DNA of 64,000 nt from Dillenia suffruticosa (taxonomy: Eukaryota > Streptophyta > Magnoliopsida > Dilleniales > Dilleniaceae): the NCBI GenBank assembly GCA_033439265.1, contig JAVTVX010000010.1, forward strand, positions 7,440,001 to 7,504,000, given 5' to 3'. The translations under genes and the position numbers were made by a program. The notes beneath the pieces were generated by a model, which was not told the DNA's origin, made no database searches, and saw only the letters and a program-made list of their open reading frames with translations. Shown piece after piece: positions 1 to 10,355 of this stretch; the stretch's first letter is position 1; each line of letters opens with the position of its first letter.

Positions 1-421
1 ATCATGCCACAATCCGTTTCGTGATATCTTTTTATTTATTTATTTATTATCTAACTCTCACATTTTTTTTAATATTAATCTCACTCTTACTTAAAAAAAA
101 AAAAAAAAAAATTTATCTTACTCTTACAAAATTTTTTTTATCTTACTCTCATCTCTTTTTTTTCCCCTTTACCGTGGGATAATTTTTTTCATTGAATATT
201 CTCATTGAATTTTTCTAATTATTTAAATTCAATATTGATTAAATTTGCGCTAAATAAAAAATAAAATATTTCTTTGATTAATTAAGATAGAATAACAAAT
301 TATTTTTTTGATTTATCCATTTAATTGAATAATAAAATGATAAAATAAAAGAAAATAAGAAAATAAATAAAAGAAAAAAAAGAATTATAAAATAATAAAA
401 TGAAGAAAAATAAAAAAATAT
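1..421. other. AT-rich intergenic DNA, no gene seen
   Basis: Very AT-rich sequence with poly-A and poly-T runs and short simple repeats. No open reading frame with coding character, RNA gene or element terminus is recognisable on either strand. Confidence 0.6.
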
Positions 422-760
422 GTCGCTAAAATTTCCTTCAATAATCTGTCACTAAAATTTCTATCACTTTGTTCATAATTTTTTTTAAAATTTTTTTACC
501 TTTCACCACTACACCGACGGATATTTTTCATCACTAAATATTTCTTCGGTAATCCGTCGCTGATAGGTTTACAATTTTTTTTTTTTATTATAAACTACTA
601 CAGTGATAGATTAGTGACTGAAAATTTCCGTAGTTAATTCTTATTGCCAATCCGTCGCTAATCTCTCGATATTCTATCCGACATTAATCCATCGCTATTT
701 ATAATGGATTTTTTTTTCGTCGGTAATTTTCTATCACTGATACTCTGTTTTCTTATAGTG
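422..760. mobile_element. CACTA-type non-autonomous element, 3' part
   Basis: The right end, read on the minus strand, starts CACTATAAGAAAACAGAG, a CACTA-superfamily type terminus. The interior is built from diverged copies of motifs like 'ccgtcgctaat' and 'atcactgata' in both orientations, the same style as the better preserved element at 3249-3845. No matching left terminus is visible, so this is a truncated or decayed copy and its left boundary is approximate. No transposase coding is present. The superfamily call rests on the terminus and the interior motif style only. Confidence 0.45.
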
Positions 761-3248
761 ATATAGCTATATCAACTATCACAAATATCTTTTTTTCTTT
801 TTTTCTTTTCTCTCTCTTCTTTTCTCTTTCTTCCCTTTCCTCTCTCTACCTGGCTTACTTGCCCTAAATTGTGTTGTGGCACAATATCAATGCCATATAA
901 GATATCACATGGGTTATTTTACGGTTACTTCTACCATCTATTAAAAATTTTTGTCATAGGATTGTAATTATAATTAAGTTCAAATGTTTAAAACTCAAAA
1001 GAATAATACTAAAAGGTTAATTAAATCAAAAATTAGATCAAAGTTTTAAAATTCCGAATCTAATTATTTCAATTTTTTCCAATCACCTTCTTTTTTCTTC
1101 ACTTCCAATAAAATTCTTTTCCTTTTTCTCCTCATTCTCTGGCCTCCCTTTCTCCTTCTTATCCTCTCTTATTCACTAGCGAAAACCTTGTTTTTAAAAC
1201 AAATATTGCTCAGATCAGTTACCAAATATTAAAATAAATTTCTAAAATTCACAGTTACACAATAAATTATTTTAACAATAAAATTAATTTAAAATTGAGA
1301 AGTTAAAATATTTTTCAAAATAGTTTTATGGTTTGGAGTATTAAAACAAAATATTTAACTTAAAAATAATTTCTAAAACTCATAAAAAATGAAGTTTAGA
1401 AAATAATCTAGATATTCCAAAAATTTATAAAACCTTGTTTTTAGGGTGAAATAGGGTCTTTAAGAGCTAGATTTTTTTTTTTTTGTTAAAAATAAAAATA
1501 GCATTGCTATCATAAAATAGGAGGATGTTTCCATTATGGAAACCTTGACCACCAAGTTGGGGACTGTCCATGGCAAGTGAACTCTGGTTAAGTACAATTA
1601 TAAATACAGGGAGAGAATCAAGACGGCATGCATGTGATTTTATTCCCCTACAGAGTGCCAACTAATGGGGCTCCGAAATATCCCATCATACAAGGCCGAG
1701 TGATGAAGGCTTCTCTCCAAACTATCGCAAGTAAGATAATATTATGAGATAAAATATCTATTTTAATATAGTAAGACTTGAGGAGATTTGAATTTCGAAG
1801 GTGAGTCAAACATCCCTATCTGTTTGTCTGAAATTTGTTTGAGAACTGTTTAGGCTTTTAAATTTTATTTTTAATATTTCAAATATTATTTTAGGATTTT
1901 AAGTATTTATTTCAGAATTTAAAATCACATTTTTGGGGTTTTAAAATTTTTGTTGGTCTAAATTTTTTTTTTATAAATTTTTGGGTTTTCAAAATCACTT
2001 TTGGATTAAATTTCTATTTTTTGAAAATTTATATTTGAAATTTTTGACAATTTAATTTTGGACCATTGGATTTGTTTTGATCTATATATTTTAATTTAAA
2101 ATTGTAGGTGTTAGATATTCTAAAAATCTAAACCATTAATTTTAAGGAATTATTTAAAATATTTTTGCCAGTGTCTAATCTGGGTATTTTATTTCAAGAA
2201 TAAGAAATCTAGAAAAGAATTAATCCCAGCCATGCATTTTAAAGAAAAGTTTAATTTCTTGTTAAATCTCTACCATCCAAACTATTTTTCAATCTAGGGT
2301 ATCCATATAAGATATTCATTACCTATCCTTCAATCTCTACCATTCATCCGTCCTTCACACTAAACCCTCATCCTTATTTAATCCTAACATTGGATCACTC
2401 TTACATATATCTCATTTTGCTCCATTCTTTGCAGCACTTTTCATCACCTTCCCCAAACCGTGAACTCATCTCTCTCCTACATGTGTTTCTCTCACAATTT
2501 ATCTCTCCCATCCGTGCAAACACACCTCCCCTCTCTCTTCTTCTCCTTCTCCGTCTCCTTACTCCCCTGCAAATTCCATCACCTCTCCGCGAGCTCCCTC
2601 TCACCCACGAGCTCCAACCTCTTTAATCTCTTCTCTTTATCAAATATCTTAAAGCTACCTTTATCAAATATCTTATTACTTCTCTAATGCCATAAAATTT
2701 TCATCTTATGCCGGAAAACTCTATAATCGCCGCTTGGAACTTTGTCCTTCCCCGGCTGGTTAGTGTGTGTGTATATATATATATATATATATTTATTTAT
2801 TTATTTATTTTTGATTATATAAGAATTTGAATATGGAATCCCAGATCAGAAGAAGGAAATTTGTACCACTAAACTATCTCCTTGAGAACGGTTAGTATAT
2901 TTTTTTCTCCCTTACACTTCACGCCACGTTTGTTTCAGCTCCAAACTCAGTTTCGAAGCCATCTTTGCTGTTTATTCTCCGGCCTCAACGGCCACCTTAT
3001 GCCCACATCTCTTCAACCCACACACCATCCCTATCTTTAATCCTAGTTAGATGATTCCTCCGGCGTTTAATGATAATAGATGTATAGGAAAATTTTATAT
3101 TTCCCCACCCTGCTGACACCACTATGCTCTAAATTTCTAAGACCAGAGATTCTCCTCTTGAGCAGAAAGAACGTTATACTTTTGAACTAGCTCCACCTCT
3201 AATCGGACATGAAGGGATTTGAAGAGTTTTGGACGGCCTGTTGAGTAC
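761..3248. other. Intergenic DNA, CT-rich stretch, no supported gene
   Basis: AT-rich DNA with a pyrimidine-rich stretch around 2380-2690 whose short ORFs are low-complexity Leu/Ser/Pro readings. A 64-codon minus-strand ORF near 1467-1661 has no recognisable family, no splice context and a poly-Lys end from a poly-T run. I see no supported gene. Confidence 0.55.
2763..2812. repeat. Compound microsatellite (GT)n(AT)n(ATTT)n
   Basis: A GT run passes into an AT run and then into ATTT repeats. It is a simple length-variable repeat with no other visible function. Confidence 0.9.
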
Positions 3249-3845
3249 CACTACTAGAAAATAGGCCTTCAACGATGAATAGGCCTTCAGCGATGAAAAA
3301 ATCTCACTGATGGCCTAAAATTCGTCGTTAAAGAGTATCAGCGAAAAAATTTTTTCGTCGTTAAATCCGTCGAAAAAAGACTCCCCGCAAAATATCAGCA
3401 ATAAATTTTATTTTTCGTCGCTACAGAAAAAATTTAGTCGTTGAGACAGAAAAAGAAAAAAAAATTAGCGACGGACTTAGTTCTGATTTTCGTTGCTGAA
3501 GGCCTTCAGCGACGAATAGGCCGGCGGGTGGGTTGGCTCTCCAATAAAATTCAATTTTTTTTAGTACTCCTAAAATCTTTTTTTTTTGTTATTTTTGTTT
3601 TCGCGACGGAAATTTTCCGTTACTAATCTCAACGACGAATTTTTTTGATCTCTAATTTCAGCGATGAATTTTTTTCATCGCTAATCCATCGCTAATATTA
3701 GCGATAGAAAAAATCCATCAGTGATAATCACTCTCACCGATGGATTTAGCGATAAAAAAAATTCGTCATTGATATTTTTCAGCGACAGAAAATGGACTTT
3801 CAGCGACGGATTTTTCTATTACTGAAAGCCTATTTTCTAGTAGTG
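3249..3845. mobile_element. CACTA-type MITE-like element (597 bp)
   Basis: Both ends read inward as CACTACTAGAAAATAGGC, giving an inverted repeat of about 18 bp before divergence. The interior is almost wholly built from 10-15 bp motifs such as 'cagcgacgaa' and 'tcgtcgctaa' in alternating orientation, typical of subterminal repeats of non-autonomous CACTA elements. There is no coding capacity. The flanking triplets (tac on the left, tct on the right) differ at one position, so the expected 3-bp target duplication is only weakly supported. This element and the one at 422-760 are probably members of one family or of closely related families. Confidence 0.75.
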
Positions 3846-5184
3846 TCTCGTTCTAAGTTTCTTTGAATGTGGTGCTAGTTGAGATTTTGGTTTTAAGAAT
3901 TAGGAAGTGAAACCAAATCAATGCCTTACAGCTTCTAGCTCTCAGCAAACCACAACTATTTTAGGATTTTAGTTCGGTTCTACAAATCTTGGTTCAAGTT
4001 GAGTTTTTACTTAAAATTGGAACTTTGGGTATATCTGTCCCAACTTTGGGGTTACATCCATAGGATTTCAGATTTTGTGCCGTTGAGAACCAATTTTGGC
4101 CATAAAATATGTACATTCGTTATATTTTCTAAAGGTATGTTTCATCTTCATCTGCCAATCACGAGTTAGTAAAGTCCCTTACATCATTCATGATTGCCAA
4201 TAGGGGTGCCACTCAGAGTAGGAACTACCACCGAGGTGTAAGGGCTTATAGGATCCGAATGTAGGCTTAAATTTTTGTATCTCCTCCCAAGCATAATATA
4301 GACTAAACCTTGTTGTTTTTCCGTCAACATTCATACAAGAAGGAATTCCTATAAAGTAAGAGAATTCCAACTTTCTGTACTACCATAGAGTCACCAAATA
4401 AATCACCAAAACTAGGTCGTTTTCGGGCTCCCAAATGCACTAACATCAATATTGATTCTAACAACATCACAAGGTGGAGGATCCAACGAAACTTTTTTAT
4501 TTTTTATTTTTTACGATACATATTAAGAAAATTTAAATTCGAGACTTCTAGGATAAAAAAAAGATAGTGTCAGTTAAAGTATTCGTTGGTGATACCAAGA
4601 AACATACCTTACCATATGCTCGAGCCTCTGCTTTCACAAAAGTTCTTAAAATATTGAATTTCTTGTGCAAAATAAAGCTTTTTCTGTGAATGACTTCATC
4701 GCTCCTTAGTTTTCAAATTCCCCACCAGACCACTGCAAAAATCTGACCGTGGTCCTTTTGCGAGCTATGAACTTTTAACCAATCTAATATAGGCCCTTTC
4801 TAGCATCTCTATGATAATAAATTAAAAAAAAAACCCAAAATCCCAAATTTTTCTGGACTTAGGACGATGTGTGATTGGGTCCCCAAAAAATCCAATTAAA
4901 CTACTAGTCGTTCTTTTCTTGAATTGTGAAAATATTCAAAAATGTGTACTGGAATACAAATTTAAATTCACGTGATCGCCTTAGCAAAAACAAATTTAGC
5001 AATCAAGGAGGAAAAATAATAAATACATGTCTATTAATTAGGAAGAATTCCAAATATTATCCAATCGTATTTGTCCTCCTTAACAAATGACAACAATTTA
5101 ATTAAAAATAGGAAATCAATGGAACCCTATATTTTATATTAAAAATTAAGAAAAAACGAAAGATTTGAAATGAACTCTAACTCC
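3846..5184. other. Intergenic DNA, no supported gene
   Basis: AT-rich sequence. A 60-codon minus-strand ORF at 4188-4370 matches no family I know and has no supporting signals. Between about 5050 and 5275 there are two diverged copies of a unit of about 130 bp containing 'tcctccttaa' and 'attaaaaatagga'. A similar stretch recurs near 21640-21720, so this is a local repeat family of unknown nature. Confidence 0.5.
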
Positions 5185-5939
5185 AAATTATCCTCCTTAA
5201 TTAATGATAAAATTTTGATTAAAAATAGGAAGACAAATTAGAATTCAACAATATATTTTATATTAAGAATACAAAAAAAAAGTGGGAAAGGTTTTTAAAT
5301 TCTTTTTTATGCTAATTTAGAAATTTATAGTTTTTAGGATTTATAATTAAAGCATGTATTTCCTTTTTCAGGTAATAAAAATTTAAATTAGAAATGAACT
5401 CTATAGAATTCATTTGATTTCGAACACAAATTTAATAAAATAGTTGGTGGGTGTGAAAATAATTAAAGCAAACAATAGAGACGTTCTGGAACACAACTTT
5501 CATTTCTTGACAAAAAGAAAAATTCTCTTTCAAATACATATGAAATGTAAAAAGATTCAAAAAAAAAAAAAAAGTGATGGAATAAAAATTTAGATTAATG
5601 TGAAATTCTCCGATAGGCAATAAATTCGTATCAATTGAATTATTTCAATAAGGAAGAACTCCATAAGCGAGTGCTCGAAGAATGTGCTTGAGCTGGGTTA
5701 GGCATCAATTGGGAGGACACTCAACAAACATATACCAAAATGTAACCTGCTTGCGTCGTACACAGAAGGCATCAACACAAAACAATAAGCAATATTTTAT
5801 TTTATTAAATGATTAAAAAAAAAAAAAAAGCCATCAATACTGGCACATGATCAACCAAGCGAAACAGCTAGAAAATTTCAACACCCCAAATCGAAATTCA
5901 ATCATAATACCCAAGATCCTCTTCCACTCTTTCAGCAAT

Positions 5940-6527
5940 CTAATCGTCCAAAAGTTCTTCCACAGCCTCTGCTATTGCCAGTCCACCCAACACTCCCGCA
6001 GCTGCACCCACAGCCACCGCTCCCAGATCAATATCCCTTCTGTGCTCCTCGTGGTGCACGTGCGTCGTATGCGTTACAGTTGCATAGTCTGGCTGCTCGT
6101 AATACGGCTCCGGCGCATGATACCGATGCTCGCTCAGGACAACCTCGACTTCTAATTTCCCCTGGGGACGACCCGAGGGACGCCTCAGCCTGAGAGTTCT
6201 CTTGAGCGGCTCGTTGAAGCCCACGTCATCGAGCACTTCACTGAGAGGGAGCCTAGCCGAGCCGATGAGCGGCTTGGTGTCCTCTTCTGCGTTAGCGTGG
6301 ACGATGTCGATGTGGAGAATCGAGTCATCAACTGGATCCATGAGCTGGATCACGAGCTGCTCGTCCCAGAAGGGAGAGGTGTCGCCATCGGCGACTCTGG
6401 TAGTGAACTTGTTGCTGGGGTCGACCCAAACGACGGCGTATGGCCTGATATCGCCGTGGCGCCAGTTGACGTTTTTCAAGTGATCGGCTGCTGAAATTGT
6501 TACTTGCACTTCACGACGAGAATACAT
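5940..6527 (-). CDS. C2-domain protein, SRC2-like
   Basis: A single-exon gene for a 195-residue protein. Residues 5-133 form one C2 domain, a calcium- or lipid-binding beta-sandwich, with recognisable strands ([55 protein letters not shown]). A His-rich linker (about 143-163) and a Gly/Ala-rich hydrophobic segment (about 168-188, with [13 protein letters not shown]) end in acidic ELLDD. This layout is that of plant SRC2-like proteins, a small family linked to cold and other stress that associates with membranes. The frame stays open 14 codons further upstream. I start at the Met of MYSRREVQ because the paralogue begins there and a TATA box lies about 76 bp further up. Acidic calcium ligands appear only partly conserved, so calcium dependence is uncertain. 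Its tandem sister is at 22202-22858. Confidence 0.88.
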   Translation of the reverse strand: MYSRREVQVTISAADHLKNVNWRHGDIRPYAVVWVDPSNKFTTRVADGDTSPFWDEQLVIQLMDPVDDSILHIDIVHANAEEDTKPLIGSARLPLSEVLDDVGFNEPLKRTLRLRRPSGRPQGKLEVEVVLSEHRYHAPEPYYEQPDYATVTHTTHVHHEEHRRDIDLGAVAVGAAAGVLGGLAIAEAVEELLDD

Positions 6528-6602
6528 TATGACTTTGGAGAGTAGAGATGATGACAACTTCTGAGGCAATCGACGGGAATATGGTTGATCTAGTTCGGGC
6601 GG

Positions 6603-6610
6603 TATTTATA
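6603..6610 (-). promoter_or_regulatory. TATA box of the first C2 gene
   Basis: Minus-strand TATAAATA lies 76-83 bp upstream of the chosen start codon. The paralogue has the same box at a similar distance inside otherwise conserved promoter sequence, which supports it. Confidence 0.6.
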
Positions 6611-8167
6611 AGTAGACTTGGACGCCCTGTACGAGGATTGGGCACTTATGCTTATGACTAGATTCATATTCATGGTAATGATTAATTGCTTGGGCGATTC
6701 ATATTCATGGTAATGATTAATTGCTTGGGCGGGGGAGTGTTTTTCAAAGATTTGAGGGCCGAAGGTGGGGCCACGTCGGATAGGGGGATTTCCATGTATG
6801 ATTTTGGGGGGAGTAAAACCGGAACTTTATTACCAATAATACTAAGTTTAGATAAGATTGAGACTCTCAAAAGCATATTTAGAAATTATATCCCTAGTTT
6901 TCGAACCCATTTTTAATTCATTTGATTGGAATCAAACAAAAAATAAATTTAATTCATTTGATACAGATGAACAGAACTTAATTTTTTATTAATGAAATAA
7001 TAGTTTAAGTAAGAGTTGATATTACCTATAAAATATTTAAAAATTATAATATTATGTTCGAAATCAAATAAAATACAAAATTCGATTCATTTCATTAGAA
7101 TCAAATAAAAAAACAAATTCAATTGATTTGAATTAGATGAATTTAATTTATTTTTTATTTGGTTCATAGCACAGTATCTCTAAGATAGTTTCAATCTTGT
7201 ACCGAAAATAAAAATGTAAGACATAGAATTTAATTTCTTGTTAATATTAAATATTAAAAAATAAAATATAACAAATTTTGTGATATATAGATATAGATAT
7301 ATAGCATACTTGAATCTGACTCTATATGAAAAGATAAAAATAAAAGGAAAATATCAAATTAAAAGATAAAATAATTTTGTTAGTTAAAATTATTTTGATG
7401 ATAATCAAATGTTAATAGAAAATATTAGAAGTAAGTAAATAAAAATTTGAAAGATCCGAAAAACTGTCGGATCCAATATTGTTAAAAGCAAGTAGACTTG
7501 TATAAGAAAAAAGACAACTTGCACCACAGACTTGCCTTAGATTTAAAGAAAGAAGTTGATCTGTTTATAGTACAAGTCAACTCAATAAGACATTATGTCG
7601 AGCTAATTTTATTACTAAGTCGACCTAAGATGGAGAAATTTGAAAATAATCTAAATACAAAACTAAATAAGTTGACCAAGATAGTTTGACTAGTTGACCG
7701 AAGGAAATCACATCTCAGACGATGATTTCTGTAATATCACAAGTCGATTCACATAGGAGATTAAGTCAGCATGAGAAATACAAGACTTAAAGTTCAAAAA
7801 TGTAAAATTTTAAGTCGACCTATGAGAAGGATAAGAACAAGTCGACCTATTTCCCAAAATAGATCTAAGTTAAGTTGATCACATAGAATGTGTAAGGATT
7901 GAAGAGTCGACCTAAGAATTTACCAAGCCGAGTTAGATTCAGATATTAATTCGACTCATCACATAGAGAAGTCAACCAAGCAAAATATACTCACAGAAGT
8001 TTACGGTTTGAAAAACCTTGAGTCAACCTAAGAAAAAAATGGATCAACCGAGGAGTGCAACAAATCGACTTGACCAAATATACTCTCAGAAATCCAAACT
8101 CTGAAACATATTGAGTTGATTTAGAAAGAGAATAAGTCCACTCAATAATATTTAGACCTCAACCTAT

Positions 8168-10296
8168 TATTGACATAGTAGAGTTTTGATAATGAAATAT
8201 TAAAAGAAAAATAGTTTAAGAAAATAAAAAAAAATAGTTAAAAAATTCAAAAGTTTATAGTATAGGCCGATCTGATTAGAAAACACATTGTCCTGCATAG
8301 CAGGTCCACCAATTGTAAGTCTTGTGTCGACCAATTCACAATATCCACACACATATTGACCTGAGTTAACAGTCATATCGACCTGATGCATAAAACTTCT
8401 ATAAAGACACATGTCTAAACACTTCGACCCACAAAAGTACATATCGACCTGTTGGTTGTCAGGTGGATCAATATAAAATCACACATCGGCCAATTACTGA
8501 AGGACATCGACCTGCACAGATCAAGCATCAACCTGCACAGATCAAACATCGACATAAAGAAAAGAAAACACATTAGGACACCAATATCTGCACAAATCTT
8601 GTTGATATAAAATTATGGAACCAGTAACACATCAACCGATTTATTCTAACACATAAACCAATTTTACCTATGAATGGTGACACATCAACCTGTTCTCCAT
8701 GCACATCAACCTGTTTTCTAAAAACATATCAACCTAATTTGCAACATATCAACATGAATAGTGCTAGGTGGACAAATTTCAAATACTATGTCGACCAATT
8801 TAACTTTTAATAGTAACACATCAACCTGTTGGTTCAACACATCAACCTGATAACACTTGTATCAGAAACACACACATCAACCTATAACTGTTCTTGTTAA
8901 CCTGGCCAAAAATATATAGACCAATTCACTTAGACACATCGACCAATTCAACAATGAATGTAACACATCAACCTGATATTGGTATATGTCGACCTATTGA
9001 TTTGAGTTTTTGAAAAATACACTTTGACACATCATAATCACTATCGACCTGCGGAGACACAACGACCAATTATATTACTCGGGTCCATCAATTTAATATT
9101 ACATAGTAGTATGTCGATATATGTTATCAAATCTGTTGACCTAATGAGTGTTTACTCATTAAAATACACATCGACATGTTATCTTCTTATCGACACAGCA
9201 TATGTACATTGGTCTATTGAGTTACACATATCGATCAATTTATTATCATAATAAGAACATGTCGATACATTAAAATGACCTGTCGACCTACCCTTCACAA
9301 ACTCTGAAACATCACACATCGACATAGTTAAAAACTTGTCAACACATATGAAGATATCGACCAATTAAAAATTACATGTCTACCAATTTTATTTGGCACA
9401 ATTCTTTGTCGACCTATTTTGACAAAATTATATTAGAAATGTTTCAAATTTAGGTCGATGTCTACCTTGATATTATCGACTTGCGTGTGTTAGAAACTAG
9501 ATCTGGGAAACAATTTTTGAACCTAACGGACTCTTTATTTTTTCGATTTCTGAAATGTTTCATTTTCTATTAAAGCTAACGTTCAAATATAACACAAACA
9601 AATTCTGATTAGCTTATTTAAAAGAGGCACCAGTAAAAGAAACGAAAATTCAATGCGAACAAAGGAACAGTTGTAGAAGCTTTAATTGCAGAAATTAAAT
9701 GCGCAACGTTTGGATGTAACAACCACTACCAACTCTCAACGAATCTATTCAATATCTCAATAAATACCGAGAAGCAGGAAATAGAGAGGGTTACAACATG
9801 AAACGAATTGAGACATTACAAAAATTAAAAGCCCTATTGAATACACTACAACAACTTATCTCTGTGTACTTTGAAATTTCCAAATTGTTTTAAGTGTTTC
9901 GGTTAAATTCTCACATTATCAAATCTGAGAAAAGTATGTCTCAATTCTTGATATTTATTTCACAGATTAATTCAAGTATAAAAAACTGAGTGTGTGACAT
10001 TGTCTTAAATCTAGAGAAGTCAAAATTCAGTTTGAGTAAAATTGAATTGTGGTGTTCAGACGTAACACTGTATGAGGTTGAACTTGAACCTATAATCAAG
10101 TTTATAAACTAAACATTTAGTAAAAAATCACGAGAAGCTTGGAAGTGGATGTACACCGGATTTGGTGGAACCACTATAAAAATTTTCTGTATCCTCTTTA
10201 TTTATTTTTTACTTACTATCATATTATTTTAAAGTTTCAAAAATCTTTAAAAAGTTCATATTTAACTATTCACCCATCCCCTTTAGTTGAATAACA
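8168..10296 (+). repeat. 5' LTR of the Copia element
   Basis: 2129 bp, aligned with 17911-20047 over its full length. The first dinucleotide is TA instead of TG (the 3' copy has TG), and the end is ATAACA. Most of the middle is a dense array of short TCGACCTG-like motifs, listed separately. The last 700 bp are unique sequence likely to hold promoter and polyadenylation signals, but no convincing TATA box could be singled out. Confidence 0.9.
8265..9490 (+). repeat. Array of degenerate CACATCGACCTGTT motifs in 5' LTR
   Basis: Roughly every 20-50 bp a diverged copy of ACATCGACCTG or ACATCGACCAATT occurs, well over 30 copies by eye. Many copies read CATCAACCTG, the product expected when the CpG in TCGA decays to CpA. 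Spacer lengths vary, so this is not a regular tandem repeat. The array is conserved in the 3' LTR. Confidence 0.85.
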
Positions 10297-10298
10297 AT

Positions 10299-10310
10299 TG
10301 GTATCAAAGC
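10299..10310 (+). other. Primer-binding site, tRNA-iMet type
   Basis: TGGTATCAAAGC lies two bases after the 5' LTR end. It differs from the usual plant initiator-Met site TGGTATCAGAGC at one position. This is where minus-strand cDNA synthesis would have been primed. Confidence 0.85.
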
Positions 10311-10355
10311 GGGTGTGTTGTCAAGAAACTTAACAGCTTAACACCAAAGATCCAA

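Larger units (their letters stand above)
5185..7236. repeat. Segmental duplication, copy A (C2-domain locus)
   Basis: This stretch is collinear with 21281-23515. Shared landmarks outside the gene include 'tagttggtgg' plus the following bases near 5440 and 21460, the run ending 'ggaggacactcaa' near 5720 and 21970, the promoter around 6600 and 22920, and the downstream AT-rich tract ending 'agaatttaattt' near 7230 and 23510. Copy A lacks about 240 bp present in copy B between roughly 21660 and 21920. Boundaries are by eye and accurate to about 30 bp. Confidence 0.8.

Noticed and set aside
6202-6483. 93-codon plus-strand ORF over the first C2 gene, with a matching one at 22476-22895
   Set aside because: Both are antisense to conserved C2 coding sequence, and their conservation is explained by the duplication.
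8265-9490. Regularly recurring short motifs that look like a CRISPR-type or satellite array
   Set aside because: The motif is degenerate, spacing is irregular, and the array lies inside an LTR of a plant retrotransposon. No spacer structure or cas genes exist.
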